Source of the DNA: Oricola cellulosilytica
GTDB taxonomy: Bacteria > Pseudomonadota > Alphaproteobacteria > Rhizobiales > Rhizobiaceae
NCBI RefSeq assembly: GCF_019966575.1
Contig: NZ_JAINFK010000004.1
Span: forward strand, 62,001-126,000
Direction: 5' to 3'
DNA length: 64,000 bases
This document shows positions 25,633 through 34,300 of this stretch, in pieces. Each line of letters opens with the position of its first letter. The first letter of the stretch is position 1. The position numbers were made by a program, and so were the translations under genes. The notes under the pieces are model-generated. The model did not search any database, was not told where the DNA came from, and saw only the letters and a program-made list of their open reading frames with translations.

Positions 25633-27162
25633 GTGAAAAATCCTGACAAGAAAAGAGAGCGGTACATCCTCGAAACCGACCATCTGATGGCCGACCTCGG
25701 ATACCGTGTTGCCAGCGGTAGCATTGTCGCCGTTGGTGGTCGGCTAATTCGCATCATCATCCAGCTCGCCTCGCTTGCCATTCTCGCTCGACTGCTTGCG
25801 CCGGAGGATTTCGGATTGGTGGCAATGGCGGCGACCGTCACGATTTTTGTTGGCCTGTTTACGGATCTCGGCCTGTCGGCAGCGACCGTCCAGCGCAAGG
25901 AAATTGACGACGGGACCGTTAGCGCCCTTTTTTATATCAACCTTGCGGCCGGGGTGGCGCTCATGACGATCACGATAGCGGTGGCGCCGCTCGTCGCCAT
26001 GTTTTTCGGCGATCCACGCGTCTCGGGCGTAGTCGTGGCGCTTGCGGCGCAGATTCCGCTCGTCGCAGCTGGGGCGCAGCACGGAGCGCTGCTCCAGCGT
26101 GGCATGCGCTGGGCCGCGATCCAGTGGACAGGCATTTCCGCTCAACTGGCGGGAGCGATCGTCGGGGTAGGTCTGGCCTGGAAAACCGATACCGGTTATT
26201 GGGCGTTGGTGGCTCAGGGCTGGACATCCGCGCTGCTCGGGACGAGCCTGGTCTGGGCCGTTTGCCCGTGGCGGCCGGGACGTATTTCCAGCTGGAAGAA
26301 AATTCGAACTGCGCTCACTTTCGGGATCCAATTCACCGGTTTCAATTTCGTCAATTACTTCCACCGTCAATTCGATGACGTGTTGATCGGCTGGCGCTGG
26401 GGGGCCATAGAACTCGGATTTTATAGCCGTGCCTACCAGTTGCTGACATTGCCACTGTCTCTGATCAACGCACCAGTAGGGTCGGCTGTCATTCCTGCCT
26501 TGAGCCGGCTGCAGACCGACCCCGTTCGCTGGAAGCAACTCTATCTGGACGCGCTCGCGACGGTGACGCTGGTTTCATCAGCTATTACGGCGCTCCTTAT
26601 CGCCACAGCGCGACCGCTGACGGCGCTAATTTTCGGTCCTGGCTGGGAACAAGTCGCCGACATTTTCGCACTTCTGTCCATCTCAATGTTCGCCACAACG
26701 CCACTGAATACGACCGGGTGGATCTTCATTTCACTAGGACGTACTGACCGGATGTTTATATGGGGATGTCTTGCTACCTCAGTGATCATAGTTTCCTTTT
26801 TGATGGGCCTGCCATTTGGCTCAGAGGGGATGGCATTGGCATATAGCGTCAGCGTGAGCCTCCTACTTTTCACCGGTATTCCATTCGCTACACAAAATAC
26901 GCACATAGAATCGAAGATGGTATTCTCAACTATCACCCCTAAAATAGTCGCAGGTGCAATAGCCGGGATTGCAGGTTATAAGATTTCAGAAATTTTGATC
27001 GATTTGAAAACATTTTATAACATAATAATAACAATAATATTATCACTTATATTATATATTACTTTTATAATATCAATAGAATACAAAAACGTGAATAACA
27101 CCTACAGAATTACAAATAAAATTTTTAGTATATTAAAAAAGGGGCAGGGCTGTGATAAATAA
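25633..27162 (+). CDS. Lipopolysaccharide/exopolysaccharide flippase (Wzx/RfbX, MOP family)
   Basis: 509 residues from a GTG at 25633; an ATG at 25687 gives a more typical Wzx N-terminus (MADLGYRVASGSIVAVGGRL), so that start is quite possible. There are about 12-14 hydrophobic segments, with RLLAPEDFGLVAMAATVTIFVGLFTDLGLSAATVQR characteristic of WzxC/MOP exporters, and the central INAPVGSAVIPALSRLQ. It would flip lipid-linked oligosaccharide across the inner membrane. Oddity: the first three quarters are GC-rich, but the last about 130 codons (from near 26750) are strongly AT-rich with poly-Ile stretches, unlike the rest of the gene. Confidence 0.88.
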   Translation: MKNPDKKRERYILETDHLMADLGYRVASGSIVAVGGRLIRIIIQLASLAILARLLAPEDFGLVAMAATVTIFVGLFTDLGLSAATVQRKEIDDGTVSALFYINLAAGVALMTITIAVAPLVAMFFGDPRVSGVVVALAAQIPLVAAGAQHGALLQRGMRWAAIQWTGISAQLAGAIVGVGLAWKTDTGYWALVAQGWTSALLGTSLVWAVCPWRPGRISSWKKIRTALTFGIQFTGFNFVNYFHRQFDDVLIGWRWGAIELGFYSRAYQLLTLPLSLINAPVGSAVIPALSRLQTDPVRWKQLYLDALATVTLVSSAITALLIATARPLTALIFGPGWEQVADIFALLSISMFATTPLNTTGWIFISLGRTDRMFIWGCLATSVIIVSFLMGLPFGSEGMALAYSVSVSLLLFTGIPFATQNTHIESKMVFSTITPKIVAGAIAGIAGYKISEILIDLKTFYNIIITIILSLILYITFIISIEYKNVNNTYRITNKIFSILKKGQGCDK

Positions 27163-27916
27163 AAATGTCGAGCATTACTACGATAAGTTCCTTGAAGACC
27201 GAATGATAAAATATAGGATAAAAGGGAACATCAGACTAGAACGAGCGAAGCAGCTTTTGCTCTCATGCATGAGAGATGGCGACGTGGTAGCAGACATAGG
27301 TTGTGGGATAGGGATGATATCAGAAGCGGCCGGTAAGCGCTATCCAAACGCTAGGGTCGTAGGAGTCGATATATCTCACAAAAATATAGCCTACGCAAAA
27401 AGAACAATAAAGTTAGGAAATGTCACTTTCTTCAGATCTGATATCACAGAGCAATTTTCGATATTAAAGTCATTTTCTCCCAACGGCTACAACATTATTG
27501 CACTTTTTGATGTCATAGAGCACATACCAGAAACAGACAGAAAAAATATTTTTTCCAAAATTAAAAAAATTTCTAAAAAAGATTCACTTTTAATAATTAC
27601 GTATCCAAATCCGGAATATATAAAATTTGTAAAGAGAAATCAGACAGAAGAATTACAAATTATTGACAACGTAATAGAAATCAATCAAATTTGTATTGAA
27701 GCTGGTGCCTATGGATGGGATCTTAGGGCTTTTGAAAAAAAAGATGCGTGGTACAAAGACCAGTATATACATTGTGTATTCGAAAGAATTTACGATTATC
27801 AATTAATAAAGATCTATGACAAATTTCTTACAAGATTAATCCGCGGAACATTGACAAGATTATACCGTCCATATAGAATATGGTACTATAAGACTCGCAT
27901 TTTGCGCAATAAATAA
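27152..27916 (+). CDS. Class I SAM-dependent methyltransferase (AT-rich)
   Basis: 254 residues from a GTG overlapping the flippase gene by 11 nt. SAM motif I is VADIGCGIGMISEAAGKRYP (about 46-65), motif II VVGVDISHKN, and the post-I acidic motif ALFDVIEHIPETDRKN. Lysine-, isoleucine- and asparagine-rich codons make this the most AT-rich gene in the window, a sign of recent transfer together with the flippase 3' end. In a polysaccharide cluster it probably methylates a sugar or a lipid-linked glycan; the acceptor is unknown. Confidence 0.82.
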   Translation: MINKNVEHYYDKFLEDRMIKYRIKGNIRLERAKQLLLSCMRDGDVVADIGCGIGMISEAAGKRYPNARVVGVDISHKNIAYAKRTIKLGNVTFFRSDITEQFSILKSFSPNGYNIIALFDVIEHIPETDRKNIFSKIKKISKKDSLLIITYPNPEYIKFVKRNQTEELQIIDNVIEINQICIEAGAYGWDLRAFEKKDAWYKDQYIHCVFERIYDYQLIKIYDKFLTRLIRGTLTRLYRPYRIWYYKTRILRNK

Positions 27917-27925
27917 CTGCTGAAA

Positions 27926-29077
27926 ATGCTCGTTATAGCCGCTCCGGATTTTACCAGACCATCGGAAACCTTCATCCGGAATCATGTGCGCACCATAGCA
28001 CCCGGCGAGACCGCAATCATGTGCCTTTCCGAAAATACGGTACCCGGCTTCAGCGGCCCCATGCTTGCCGGATTGCGCCCGAGCTGGTCCTCGCCTGGCC
28101 CGCTCCTTCGACGGTTCCTGATCGGCATTTACAACACCCTGAGCCTGCGTTTCGCTGCGGGGCTGTTTCCGCAACAATCTCGTCGCGTCATATCATTTCT
28201 AAATGGCCTGCCGTCTCCGGTCGTCCTGGCTGAATATGGTCCGACCGGGTGCTATCTTCTTGACAGCTGCCTGAGGACCGATACGCCGCTTTACGTGCAT
28301 TTTCATGGCTACGATGCCTCTCTTCTAATGGGTCGCGAATTGTGGCTGAGGCATTATCGACGGTTGTTCCAGCTCTGCGATGGCGTGATTGTTCCGTCCG
28401 TTTTTCTCAGGAGCAAATTGGTTGCAGCGGGCTGCGACAATACGAAGATCAGTGTTTGTCCGTGCGGCATAGATCCGGAGTTTTTTGCGACAGGCAGCCA
28501 ACGTCCGTCCGGCATTGTAGCAGTCGGGCGGCTGGTGCCCAAGAAAGCCCCGCTTAACACGATCAAGGCATTTGGATTGATTGCAGAACGGTTTCCGCAA
28601 ACGAGGCTGCATTTTATCGGCGACGGCCCGCTTTTGGAGGCCTGCCGCGATGGCATTGCCGCTTTAGGGCTACAAAGGCGGGTTTTGCTTTATGGCGCGC
28701 AGGACCACGAAAACGTCGCGCGCTTCATGAGCGAAGCGGCTATTTTCGTGCAGCACTCCGTGACCGCCGCGAACGGGGACACCGAGGGCTTGCCAGTCTC
28801 TATGCTTGAGGCCATGGCAGCCGGTTTGCCAGTCGTTTCCACACGCCATGCCGGCATATCTGAGGCTGTTGTCGGCGGCGTGACCGGCCTCTTGGTCGAA
28901 GAGCACGATATCGACGCCATGGCTGCGGCTATGGCCGAGTTGCTGAACGATCCGGCTCGCGCCGGAAAAATGGGAAAGGCAGGCCGCGAACGCGTTCTGA
29001 AGAACTTCACGCTGGAGAAATCGGCTATGTGTTTACGTTCGGCGATGAAACTTACGGTAGACTCAAGTCTGCGTTAA
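27926..29077 (+). CDS. Glycosyltransferase family 4 (GT-B fold)
   Basis: 383 residues. The C-terminal nucleotide-sugar domain is clear: VAVGRLVPKKAPLNTIKAF, LHFIGDGPLLEAC and the EX7E motif region in EGLPVSMLEAMAAGLPVVSTRHAGISEAV. The N-terminal acceptor domain has YVHFHGYDASLLM. Composition returns to GC-rich immediately after the AT-rich methyltransferase. Predicted cytoplasmic or membrane-associated retaining transferase building the surface polysaccharide; the sugar is not predictable. Confidence 0.9.
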   Translation: MLVIAAPDFTRPSETFIRNHVRTIAPGETAIMCLSENTVPGFSGPMLAGLRPSWSSPGPLLRRFLIGIYNTLSLRFAAGLFPQQSRRVISFLNGLPSPVVLAEYGPTGCYLLDSCLRTDTPLYVHFHGYDASLLMGRELWLRHYRRLFQLCDGVIVPSVFLRSKLVAAGCDNTKISVCPCGIDPEFFATGSQRPSGIVAVGRLVPKKAPLNTIKAFGLIAERFPQTRLHFIGDGPLLEACRDGIAALGLQRRVLLYGAQDHENVARFMSEAAIFVQHSVTAANGDTEGLPVSMLEAMAAGLPVVSTRHAGISEAVVGGVTGLLVEEHDIDAMAAAMAELLNDPARAGKMGKAGRERVLKNFTLEKSAMCLRSAMKLTVDSSLR

Positions 29078-29095
29078 AATACGCGGTGGCCGCTG

Positions 29096-29851
29096 ATGCG
29101 TAATGAGAGTGCTTGGACAGAAACAAAATTTTCGAAAGACAGTCGAGGCCGCTGGCGCTGCAACCGATCCGTTGTTCCCGCAACCTCTCATCTTTTTGTG
29201 GATTTGGTGGCGAAGGCCTATGCGCGCGCACTGGATACGCACGCGCATGGCCGTATTGCTGATCTCGGGTGCGGTACAGTTCCGCTCTACGGAATGTACA
29301 GGAGCCTTGCGTCAGAAGTTTTCTGTGTTGATTGGCCCAACAGTTTTCACAACTTGTCGCACATTGATCTCTTTGCCGATCTTAACGCGCCACTTGATAT
29401 GCCGCCCGGAAGTTTCGACACGGTGATTGCTACTGACGTGATTGAGCATTTGCACGACCCGTACGAGTTTCTTCGGAGCTCCGCGCGGATTTTGAAGGAA
29501 GATGGAAAATTGATTGTCGGCGTTCCCTTTCTTTATTGGGTACATGAGGCGCCGCACGACTATTTTCGCTATACCCGCTATGCGTTGGAAAAAATGACCA
29601 GTGACAGCGGCTTGCAACTTGTTGAACTTTACCCGTTCGGAGGCCCCCTCGAGGTATTGTTCGACCTCGTCGCCAAGATTGCGGGCTCGAAAATGAGGGC
29701 AACAGGAATCGTCAATTTTTTCGCGAGCTGGATTCTGTCTATCCCAGCCATTCGAAATGCCTCCGGATCGAAGGCAGATAAGGTACCCCTCGGCTACATT
29801 CTGGTGGCGGAAAAACCAAAGCTCGCAGACGGTGCGAGGGAGATGATATGA
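29096..29851 (+). CDS. Class I SAM-dependent methyltransferase
   Basis: 251 residues, ATG at 29096. Motif I GRIADLGCGTVPLYGMYRSL (about 52-71), an aspartate-ending strand VFCVDWPNSFHN, and the acidic motif VIATDVIEHLHDPYEFLRSSARILKEDG define a methyltransferase-11 type fold. HDYFRYTRYALEKM is common in polysaccharide-cluster members. It overlaps the next methyltransferase start by 4 nt (ATGA). Confidence 0.82.
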   Translation: MRNESAWTETKFSKDSRGRWRCNRSVVPATSHLFVDLVAKAYARALDTHAHGRIADLGCGTVPLYGMYRSLASEVFCVDWPNSFHNLSHIDLFADLNAPLDMPPGSFDTVIATDVIEHLHDPYEFLRSSARILKEDGKLIVGVPFLYWVHEAPHDYFRYTRYALEKMTSDSGLQLVELYPFGGPLEVLFDLVAKIAGSKMRATGIVNFFASWILSIPAIRNASGSKADKVPLGYILVAEKPKLADGAREMI

Positions 29852-30588
29852 GAACCGGGAGCCGGCGATCGAGATTAAATCTCCTAAGGCACAAATTCAG
29901 GTCTTGCGCAAAACTCTTGTTGCAATCGCCGGTTGCTTCGCGCGAATGCAACATATGTGGGTATTTTGGCCATTTCTATCCTTACGGCAGCCCGCCACGG
30001 TACGATGCAGGGTGTCCGTCATGCGAGAGTTTGGAACGGCACCGCTTCATGAAGCTTTGGATACAGGCGCACCACGACAGGATACAGGGACGCGAGATAT
30101 TACATTTCGCACCGGAAGCTGCGGTCACCGCGTTTATCGCACCAATGGCGGGAAAGTATGTAACTGCTGACATTGATGGAACAAAAGCCGATATATCAAT
30201 CGATCTCGAACAAATAAACCTCCCAGATTGCAGCTATGATGTAACTATTTGCTCCCATGTACTCGAGCATGTCGATGATACCAGAGCGTTCGCGGAACTT
30301 CACCGCATTTTGCGGCCCGGAGGTTTATTGCTCCTGATGACGCCCGTTATCTGGTCGTGGCCGGAGACGTACGAAAATCCGGGCATCTTGTCCGATACAG
30401 ACCGGAAGTTGCACTTCGGCCAGCGAGATCATGTCCGCTATTTCGGAGCCGATATCCGCGAAAGAATCGAACGATCCGGGTTTGACCCGACAATGGTCGT
30501 TGCGAAAGAACCCGATGTCAGTCGTCTCGCGCTCAAGCGCGGCGATGTGTTGTTTGTGTGCACTGAAAACGGCAGGGCGGCACTTTGA
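29848..30588 (+). CDS. SAM-dependent methyltransferase with N-terminal zinc-ribbon-like motif
   Basis: 246 residues. Four cysteines, two in CNIC (about 34-37) and two in CPSC about 22 residues later, form a C4 zinc-binding-like knuckle before the methyltransferase core. That core has the motif ILHFAPEAAVTAFI, the aspartates in VTADIDGTKADISID, and VTICSHVLEHVDDTRAFAELHRILRPGG. The C-terminal GQRDHVRYFGADIRERIERSGF block is typical of this family in glycan clusters. ATGA overlap with the previous gene and TTGA overlap with the next indicate one translation-coupled operon. Confidence 0.8.
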   Translation: MRTGSRRSRLNLLRHKFRSCAKLLLQSPVASRECNICGYFGHFYPYGSPPRYDAGCPSCESLERHRFMKLWIQAHHDRIQGREILHFAPEAAVTAFIAPMAGKYVTADIDGTKADISIDLEQINLPDCSYDVTICSHVLEHVDDTRAFAELHRILRPGGLLLLMTPVIWSWPETYENPGILSDTDRKLHFGQRDHVRYFGADIRERIERSGFDPTMVVAKEPDVSRLALKRGDVLFVCTENGRAAL

Positions 30589-31373
30589 GTGTTTCTGTTG
30601 TCATTCCGGCACATAAAAGAAGTGCTGAACTGCCGAGCGCCGTCGGCAGCGTGCTGCGCCAAACCCTTCCTCCCGATGAAATTATAATTGTCGATGATGG
30701 GTCCACTGACGGGACCTTTGACGTCGCCACGGAGTTGGCCCGTGGCAATGAACTGATATCCGTAATCAAACATTCAAAAAATCTGGGAGGCAGCGCTGCA
30801 CGAAATTCCGGATGGCACCAAGCGAAAGGCGATTGGATTGCATTTCTCGACTCGGACGATAGCTGGCATCCGAAGAAACTGGCCAAGCAATTTAAAATTA
30901 TTGAGACAAATCCGACAGCGGGAATGATATATTGCGGCTTCTTGAAAGTCGATTCAGCGACAAGAAGAGTACTGTTAGATCGCGCGGCGCCATCGAACGA
31001 GGATTGGGATCAATTTAAGTTCGACATCGCATCAAGAAATATTATCGGAACTACCTCTGTCGCAATAATTCGAAAATCATTTTTAATAATTGTCGACGGA
31101 TTTGACGATAACCTCCCAAGTTGTCAGGATTGGGATATTTACTACCGTCTTTCAAAGCACTGTAAATTCGACTTCGCGCAGGAATCTTTAGTATATTATA
31201 GCGCTTCAAATGTGGAAAGGATAAGTACCTGTTTTTCAAACGCGACGCGTGGCAGAAAGATGATTTTTGATAAAATAAAGACAGATTATTTTGGAGTAAA
31301 ATTGCTAATATTATATTATAGACATTATTCTTCGATCGGTTTGCTATATCGTAAAGAAAAAAAGTATTTATAA
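30585..31373 (+). CDS. Glycosyltransferase family 2 (GT-A fold)
   Basis: 262 residues from a TTG start overlapping the previous stop (TTGA). It has the GT2 N-terminal motif SVVIPAHKRSAELPSAVGSV, the first aspartate pair IVDDGSTDGT, the DXD-type motif FLDSDDSW, and a C-terminal CQDWDIYYRLSKH (acceptor/base region, WD). Composition drifts from GC-rich to AT-rich along the gene; the final 200 bp and the following spacer are strongly AT-rich. It probably adds a sugar to the nascent glycan. Confidence 0.88.
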   Translation: MSVSVVIPAHKRSAELPSAVGSVLRQTLPPDEIIIVDDGSTDGTFDVATELARGNELISVIKHSKNLGGSAARNSGWHQAKGDWIAFLDSDDSWHPKKLAKQFKIIETNPTAGMIYCGFLKVDSATRRVLLDRAAPSNEDWDQFKFDIASRNIIGTTSVAIIRKSFLIIVDGFDDNLPSCQDWDIYYRLSKHCKFDFAQESLVYYSASNVERISTCFSNATRGRKMIFDKIKTDYFGVKLLILYYRHYSSIGLLYRKEKKYL

Positions 31374-31477
31374 GCTTATATTATTACATTATGTCTTTTT
31401 TATGCTATCCAGACCGTCTATTTTTTAATAGATTATTTATTAATATTCGAAATATATTTATAGTAAAGAAATAAAAG

Positions 31478-32404
31478 CTAATAATAGCTTGAAATGTCAG
31501 TTCTCCGGCTTGCAAATGATTCAGCACTAAAACCGACGTTCCAGGCGATCAGACCCACCAGGATGCCGGGAAAGCAAGCAAGAAACTTAGCCAAAGGGGC
31601 GCCGGGGGCGGCGGCCCTTCTTGTCATCTGAAGCAGCCTTGCGGGCAAGAGTGCTATTGTAAGTACTGGATAATTAGCCGCTGAGGTGCCCGGCATCGCG
31701 AAATTCCGCCTGACTCTGCATCCCGATCGGCCCATATCGTATAGGTGGGATATCATCCTTCGAAGTCCGTGCAGGTTTACATGTCCGCTCTTAATCTGCG
31801 GGCTGAACACAATTTGTGCGCCGTTCTCTCGCAGCCTCATTTGGGCAATCGCGTCTTGTCCCCGTCTCCAGTGCTCGGGAAAGCCGCCTGCATTTACAAG
31901 GGCGGAACGCCGTATCGCTATATTGGCTGAGGGGCCGGCAATTATGTCCCTTGGCGGAAGATACGGATGGACGCTGCCGAACTCGATAAACCAAACGCAC
32001 ATGCCCCAGTAACCGCCGGTTTCTGCATATCCAACCGAACCGACGATGCAGTCTGCCTGCCCTTCGCCGATAGCCGCCAGCAGGCCGGCATGCCAACTCC
32101 GGTCTGCGATCACGTCCTCGTCGATGAATGCTACCCACTCGGTATCGGCGATGGCGAGTCCGCGATTGCGCGCGGCGCCCGCATAGAGTCGCTCGGCCGA
32201 ATGCAGCACTGTAACTTCGGGTACGTCCGAAAAACGCGTCGTCGGATCTCCAGGTCCGCTATGCGAGACAATGATTCGTTCGATCCTTGGCGTTTGTGCA
32301 AGCAGTGCCGTAACCACCCTCTCCAGATGCGGTCCTTCCCCGAAAACGGGAATGACGACCGTCACCGTGCCCAAGGAACTGGCTTCGTCACGCGGATGCA
32401 TCAT
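31478..32404 (-). CDS. Glycosyltransferase family 2 (GT-A fold), opposite strand
   Basis: About 308 residues from the ATG at 32404; 32401 or 32443 are also open and none has a strong ribosome-binding site. VTVVIPVFGEGPHLERVV, IVSHSGPGD (in place of the usual VDDGS), GAARNRGLAIADTEWVAFIDEDVIADRSW (DXD-like EDV) and GGFPEHWRRGQDAIAQMRLR identify a GT2 enzyme. Hydrophobic stretches near the C-terminus (PVLTIALLPARLLQM, FPGILVGLIAWNVGF) suggest membrane attachment. It is convergent with the GT2 gene at 30585, separated by about 100 bp of AT-rich DNA. Confidence 0.85.
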   Translation of the reverse strand: MMHPRDEASSLGTVTVVIPVFGEGPHLERVVTALLAQTPRIERIIVSHSGPGDPTTRFSDVPEVTVLHSAERLYAGAARNRGLAIADTEWVAFIDEDVIADRSWHAGLLAAIGEGQADCIVGSVGYAETGGYWGMCVWFIEFGSVHPYLPPRDIIAGPSANIAIRRSALVNAGGFPEHWRRGQDAIAQMRLRENGAQIVFSPQIKSGHVNLHGLRRMISHLYDMGRSGCRVRRNFAMPGTSAANYPVLTIALLPARLLQMTRRAAAPGAPLAKFLACFPGILVGLIAWNVGFSAESFASRRTDISSYY

Positions 32405-32536
32405 CAATCCGTATCTGCTTCTTCCTGATCCTCCATCCGGCATAGATCAGTGGAAATTTCGCTTCCAGCAGGAAAATTTCTGACTTCGAAAGGAAAAAGA
32501 CTTTCTTAAAACCAGAAGCTGACCCAGGAATTTCGA

Positions 32537-33655
32537 ATGAAAATCGCCATCATCGGCCCGGTTCTGCCGCTTCGCAGCGGCATCGCGCGCCATACGACCG
32601 CGCTTGCGCGCGAACTCGCGGGCAGGAACGGCATTACCGTGAGCATCATTTCCTTCGCCCGGCAATATCCCCGCTTTCTCTACCCCGGCGCGGATGACAC
32701 GCTAAGGGACGCGCGGCTCCCGCACGATCTTGATGCAAGTCGCGAACTGGATTCGATCAATCCGCTCACCTGGAGGAGGGTGATCGCCAGAGTTCTGAGT
32801 GACAGGCCCGACCTCGTCGTAATTCCGGCCTGGACATTCTTTCTCGCCCCATGCCTGGGGTTCATCGCGCGATCGCTGCGGCGCCAAGGCGTGCCGGTGG
32901 CGATGATCGTACACAATGCGGAAGATCACGAAGCAGCCGCCTGGAAGCGGGCGTTCTCTCGTTTTCAGCTCCGGCAAGCCGGCTTTTTCATGACACACAA
33001 TGCTTCGGTAAAGGCGTCTCTCGAGCGACTCGTCCCCGGCAGGCCTGTCAGCATTCGCCCCCATCCCGTCTTTGACGATTATCCGCCTCCGACCGGCACC
33101 CTTCCAAGACGGGCAGGATTGGAACTTTTGTATTTCGGACTAGTTCGCCCCTATAAGGGTCTCGACATTGCCCTCAGGGGGATCGCACGCAGCGGCCTGG
33201 AAGACGTGCGGTTCACGATCGCCGGCGAATTCTGGAGCGGCCTGAGAGAGACCGAAGACCTGGTTGCCAAACTCGATTTGAACGAGAAGGTTGAGATTGT
33301 CCCGCGATATGTTTCCGATGAAGTTGCCGCCGAGCTTTTTCATCGAAGCGACGCTGTGCTCTTGCCGTACCGCTCAGCAACCGGCTCCGGGGTTGCAGCC
33401 CTCGCACAATGGTACGGCCGCCCGGTTATCGCCAGCAACCTTCCGGGACTCTCCGACGTCGTTGTCGACGGCGAAACCGGCTGGCTTTTCGAGGCGGGAA
33501 ACGACGAACACCTCGCCGATCTGTTGCGTGAGAAAATTACTTCGCTTGCTGCGGGGGAACTGCGTCCGAACATCCAGTCATCCCTTCAGAAATACTCCTG
33601 GCAGAGCATGGCGGACGAACTGACAAGAAACTTTGCTCCTGCAAAGAACCAATGA
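32537..33655 (+). CDS. Glycosyltransferase family 4 (GT-B fold)
   Basis: 372 residues. The N-terminus MKIAIIGPVLPLRSGIARHT has the acceptor-domain glycine loop. The donor domain shows YFGLVRPYKGLDIALRGI, FTIAGEFWSG and, at the EX7E position, ATGSGVAALAQWYGRPVIASNLPGLSDVV, where the usual first glutamate appears to be replaced. It is the last host gene before the prophage and probably the final member of the polysaccharide cluster. Confidence 0.88.
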   Translation: MKIAIIGPVLPLRSGIARHTTALARELAGRNGITVSIISFARQYPRFLYPGADDTLRDARLPHDLDASRELDSINPLTWRRVIARVLSDRPDLVVIPAWTFFLAPCLGFIARSLRRQGVPVAMIVHNAEDHEAAAWKRAFSRFQLRQAGFFMTHNASVKASLERLVPGRPVSIRPHPVFDDYPPPTGTLPRRAGLELLYFGLVRPYKGLDIALRGIARSGLEDVRFTIAGEFWSGLRETEDLVAKLDLNEKVEIVPRYVSDEVAAELFHRSDAVLLPYRSATGSGVAALAQWYGRPVIASNLPGLSDVVVDGETGWLFEAGNDEHLADLLREKITSLAAGELRPNIQSSLQKYSWQSMADELTRNFAPAKNQ

Positions 33656-33690
33656 GGCGGCGAGGGAGAAACGTCGCCGTCGTCGTCATT

Positions 33691-33721
33691 CACCAAGCGG
33701 AACGCCGCCGCCCGCTTGGTG
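33691..33721. terminator. Hairpin after the last glycosyltransferase gene
   Basis: CACCAAGCGG (33691-33700) and CCGCTTGGTG (33712-33721) form a perfect 10-bp stem with an 11-nt loop. There is no T-tract on either side. It lies between the glycosyltransferase stop and the tRNA fragment and could end transcription from either direction. Confidence 0.5.
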
Positions 33722-33765
33722 GATCGGCTTAAGCCGCGGAAGCCGTTGCTACGATTGGAAATCCC

Positions 33766-33810
33766 TGGTGGGTGAGCAGGGACTCGAACCCTGGACCCGC
33801 TGATTAAGAG
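33766..33810 (-). repeat. attL: 3' fragment of tRNA-Lys(CTT), left prophage boundary
   Basis: On the minus strand this reads from the anticodon loop CTCTTAA through TCAGC, a variable loop, the T arm CAGGG-TTCGAGT-CCCTG, the acceptor strand CTCACCC, and ACCA. The sequence 5' of the loop does not pair with TCAGC, so only the 3' half is present. This is what remains when a phage integrates into a tRNA and supplies a replacement 3' end at its other boundary. The intact tRNA-Lys should lie beyond 64000. The repeat core is at least 45 bp. Confidence 0.85.
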
Positions 33811-33835
33811 TTTTCGCAGGATCGTTTGAAATCAG

Positions 33836-34300
33836 TCACTTGGCCGGAAGGCCCGTGTGATTTGGCGTGAGACTGCCCGGTTTCGGCAGTTCCCACGGGC
33901 CGAACACGCTCAAGCGCACGTCATCGCCGCACAGGTGCTGCATGGTCATCTTGACATACGTCGCGCCGGGATAGGCGGCGAGGTTCCAGCGCCACTTGCC
34001 GAAGGACTGCTTTTGCAGGGCGGACGGCTTCGAGGAGTTGGGCGAACGGTCGCCGGGAAAATCGAACGGCACGTCTTCCTGCCAGACACCGCCGGTGCGG
34101 GCGAAGCCGACGAAGCTGTCGGCGACGACGCTGCAGTCGCGCAGCTTGTAGCCGGCGACGGTGGCCGTCGCGGCGCCGCCGGCGAGGCTCCAGGCATGCG
34201 GCCGCATCAGCACGGTGACCGGCATCGTCGTCTGCCAGGCTGAGACGGCGGCGAAGGCGATCAGGAAGCCGATCGCCGGCCCGGCCAGCATGCGGATCAC
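33836..34300 (-). CDS. Phage protein with N-terminal membrane segment, unknown function
   Basis: 154 residues from the GTG at 34300, which overlaps the preceding stop (GTGA). The N-terminus MLAGPAIGFLIAFAAVSAWQ is a membrane anchor or uncleaved signal, followed by about 130 polar residues rich in aromatic and glycine residues (RDCSVVADSFVGFARTGG, GKWRWNLAAYPGATYVKM). No known family was recognised. It is the last phage gene before attL. The position after the lysis genes suggests either an accessory lysis protein or a lysogenic-conversion (moron) function. Confidence 0.6.
   Translation of the reverse strand: MIRMLAGPAIGFLIAFAAVSAWQTTMPVTVLMRPHAWSLAGGAATATVAGYKLRDCSVVADSFVGFARTGGVWQEDVPFDFPGDRSPNSSKPSALQKQSFGKWRWNLAAYPGATYVKMTMQHLCGDDVRLSVFGPWELPKPGSLTPNHTGLPAK

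Noticed and set aside
33766-33842. Complete tRNA-Lys gene
   Set aside because: Only the 3' half from the anticodon loop is present; the 5' anticodon strand, D arm and 5' acceptor strand cannot be built from the adjacent sequence.
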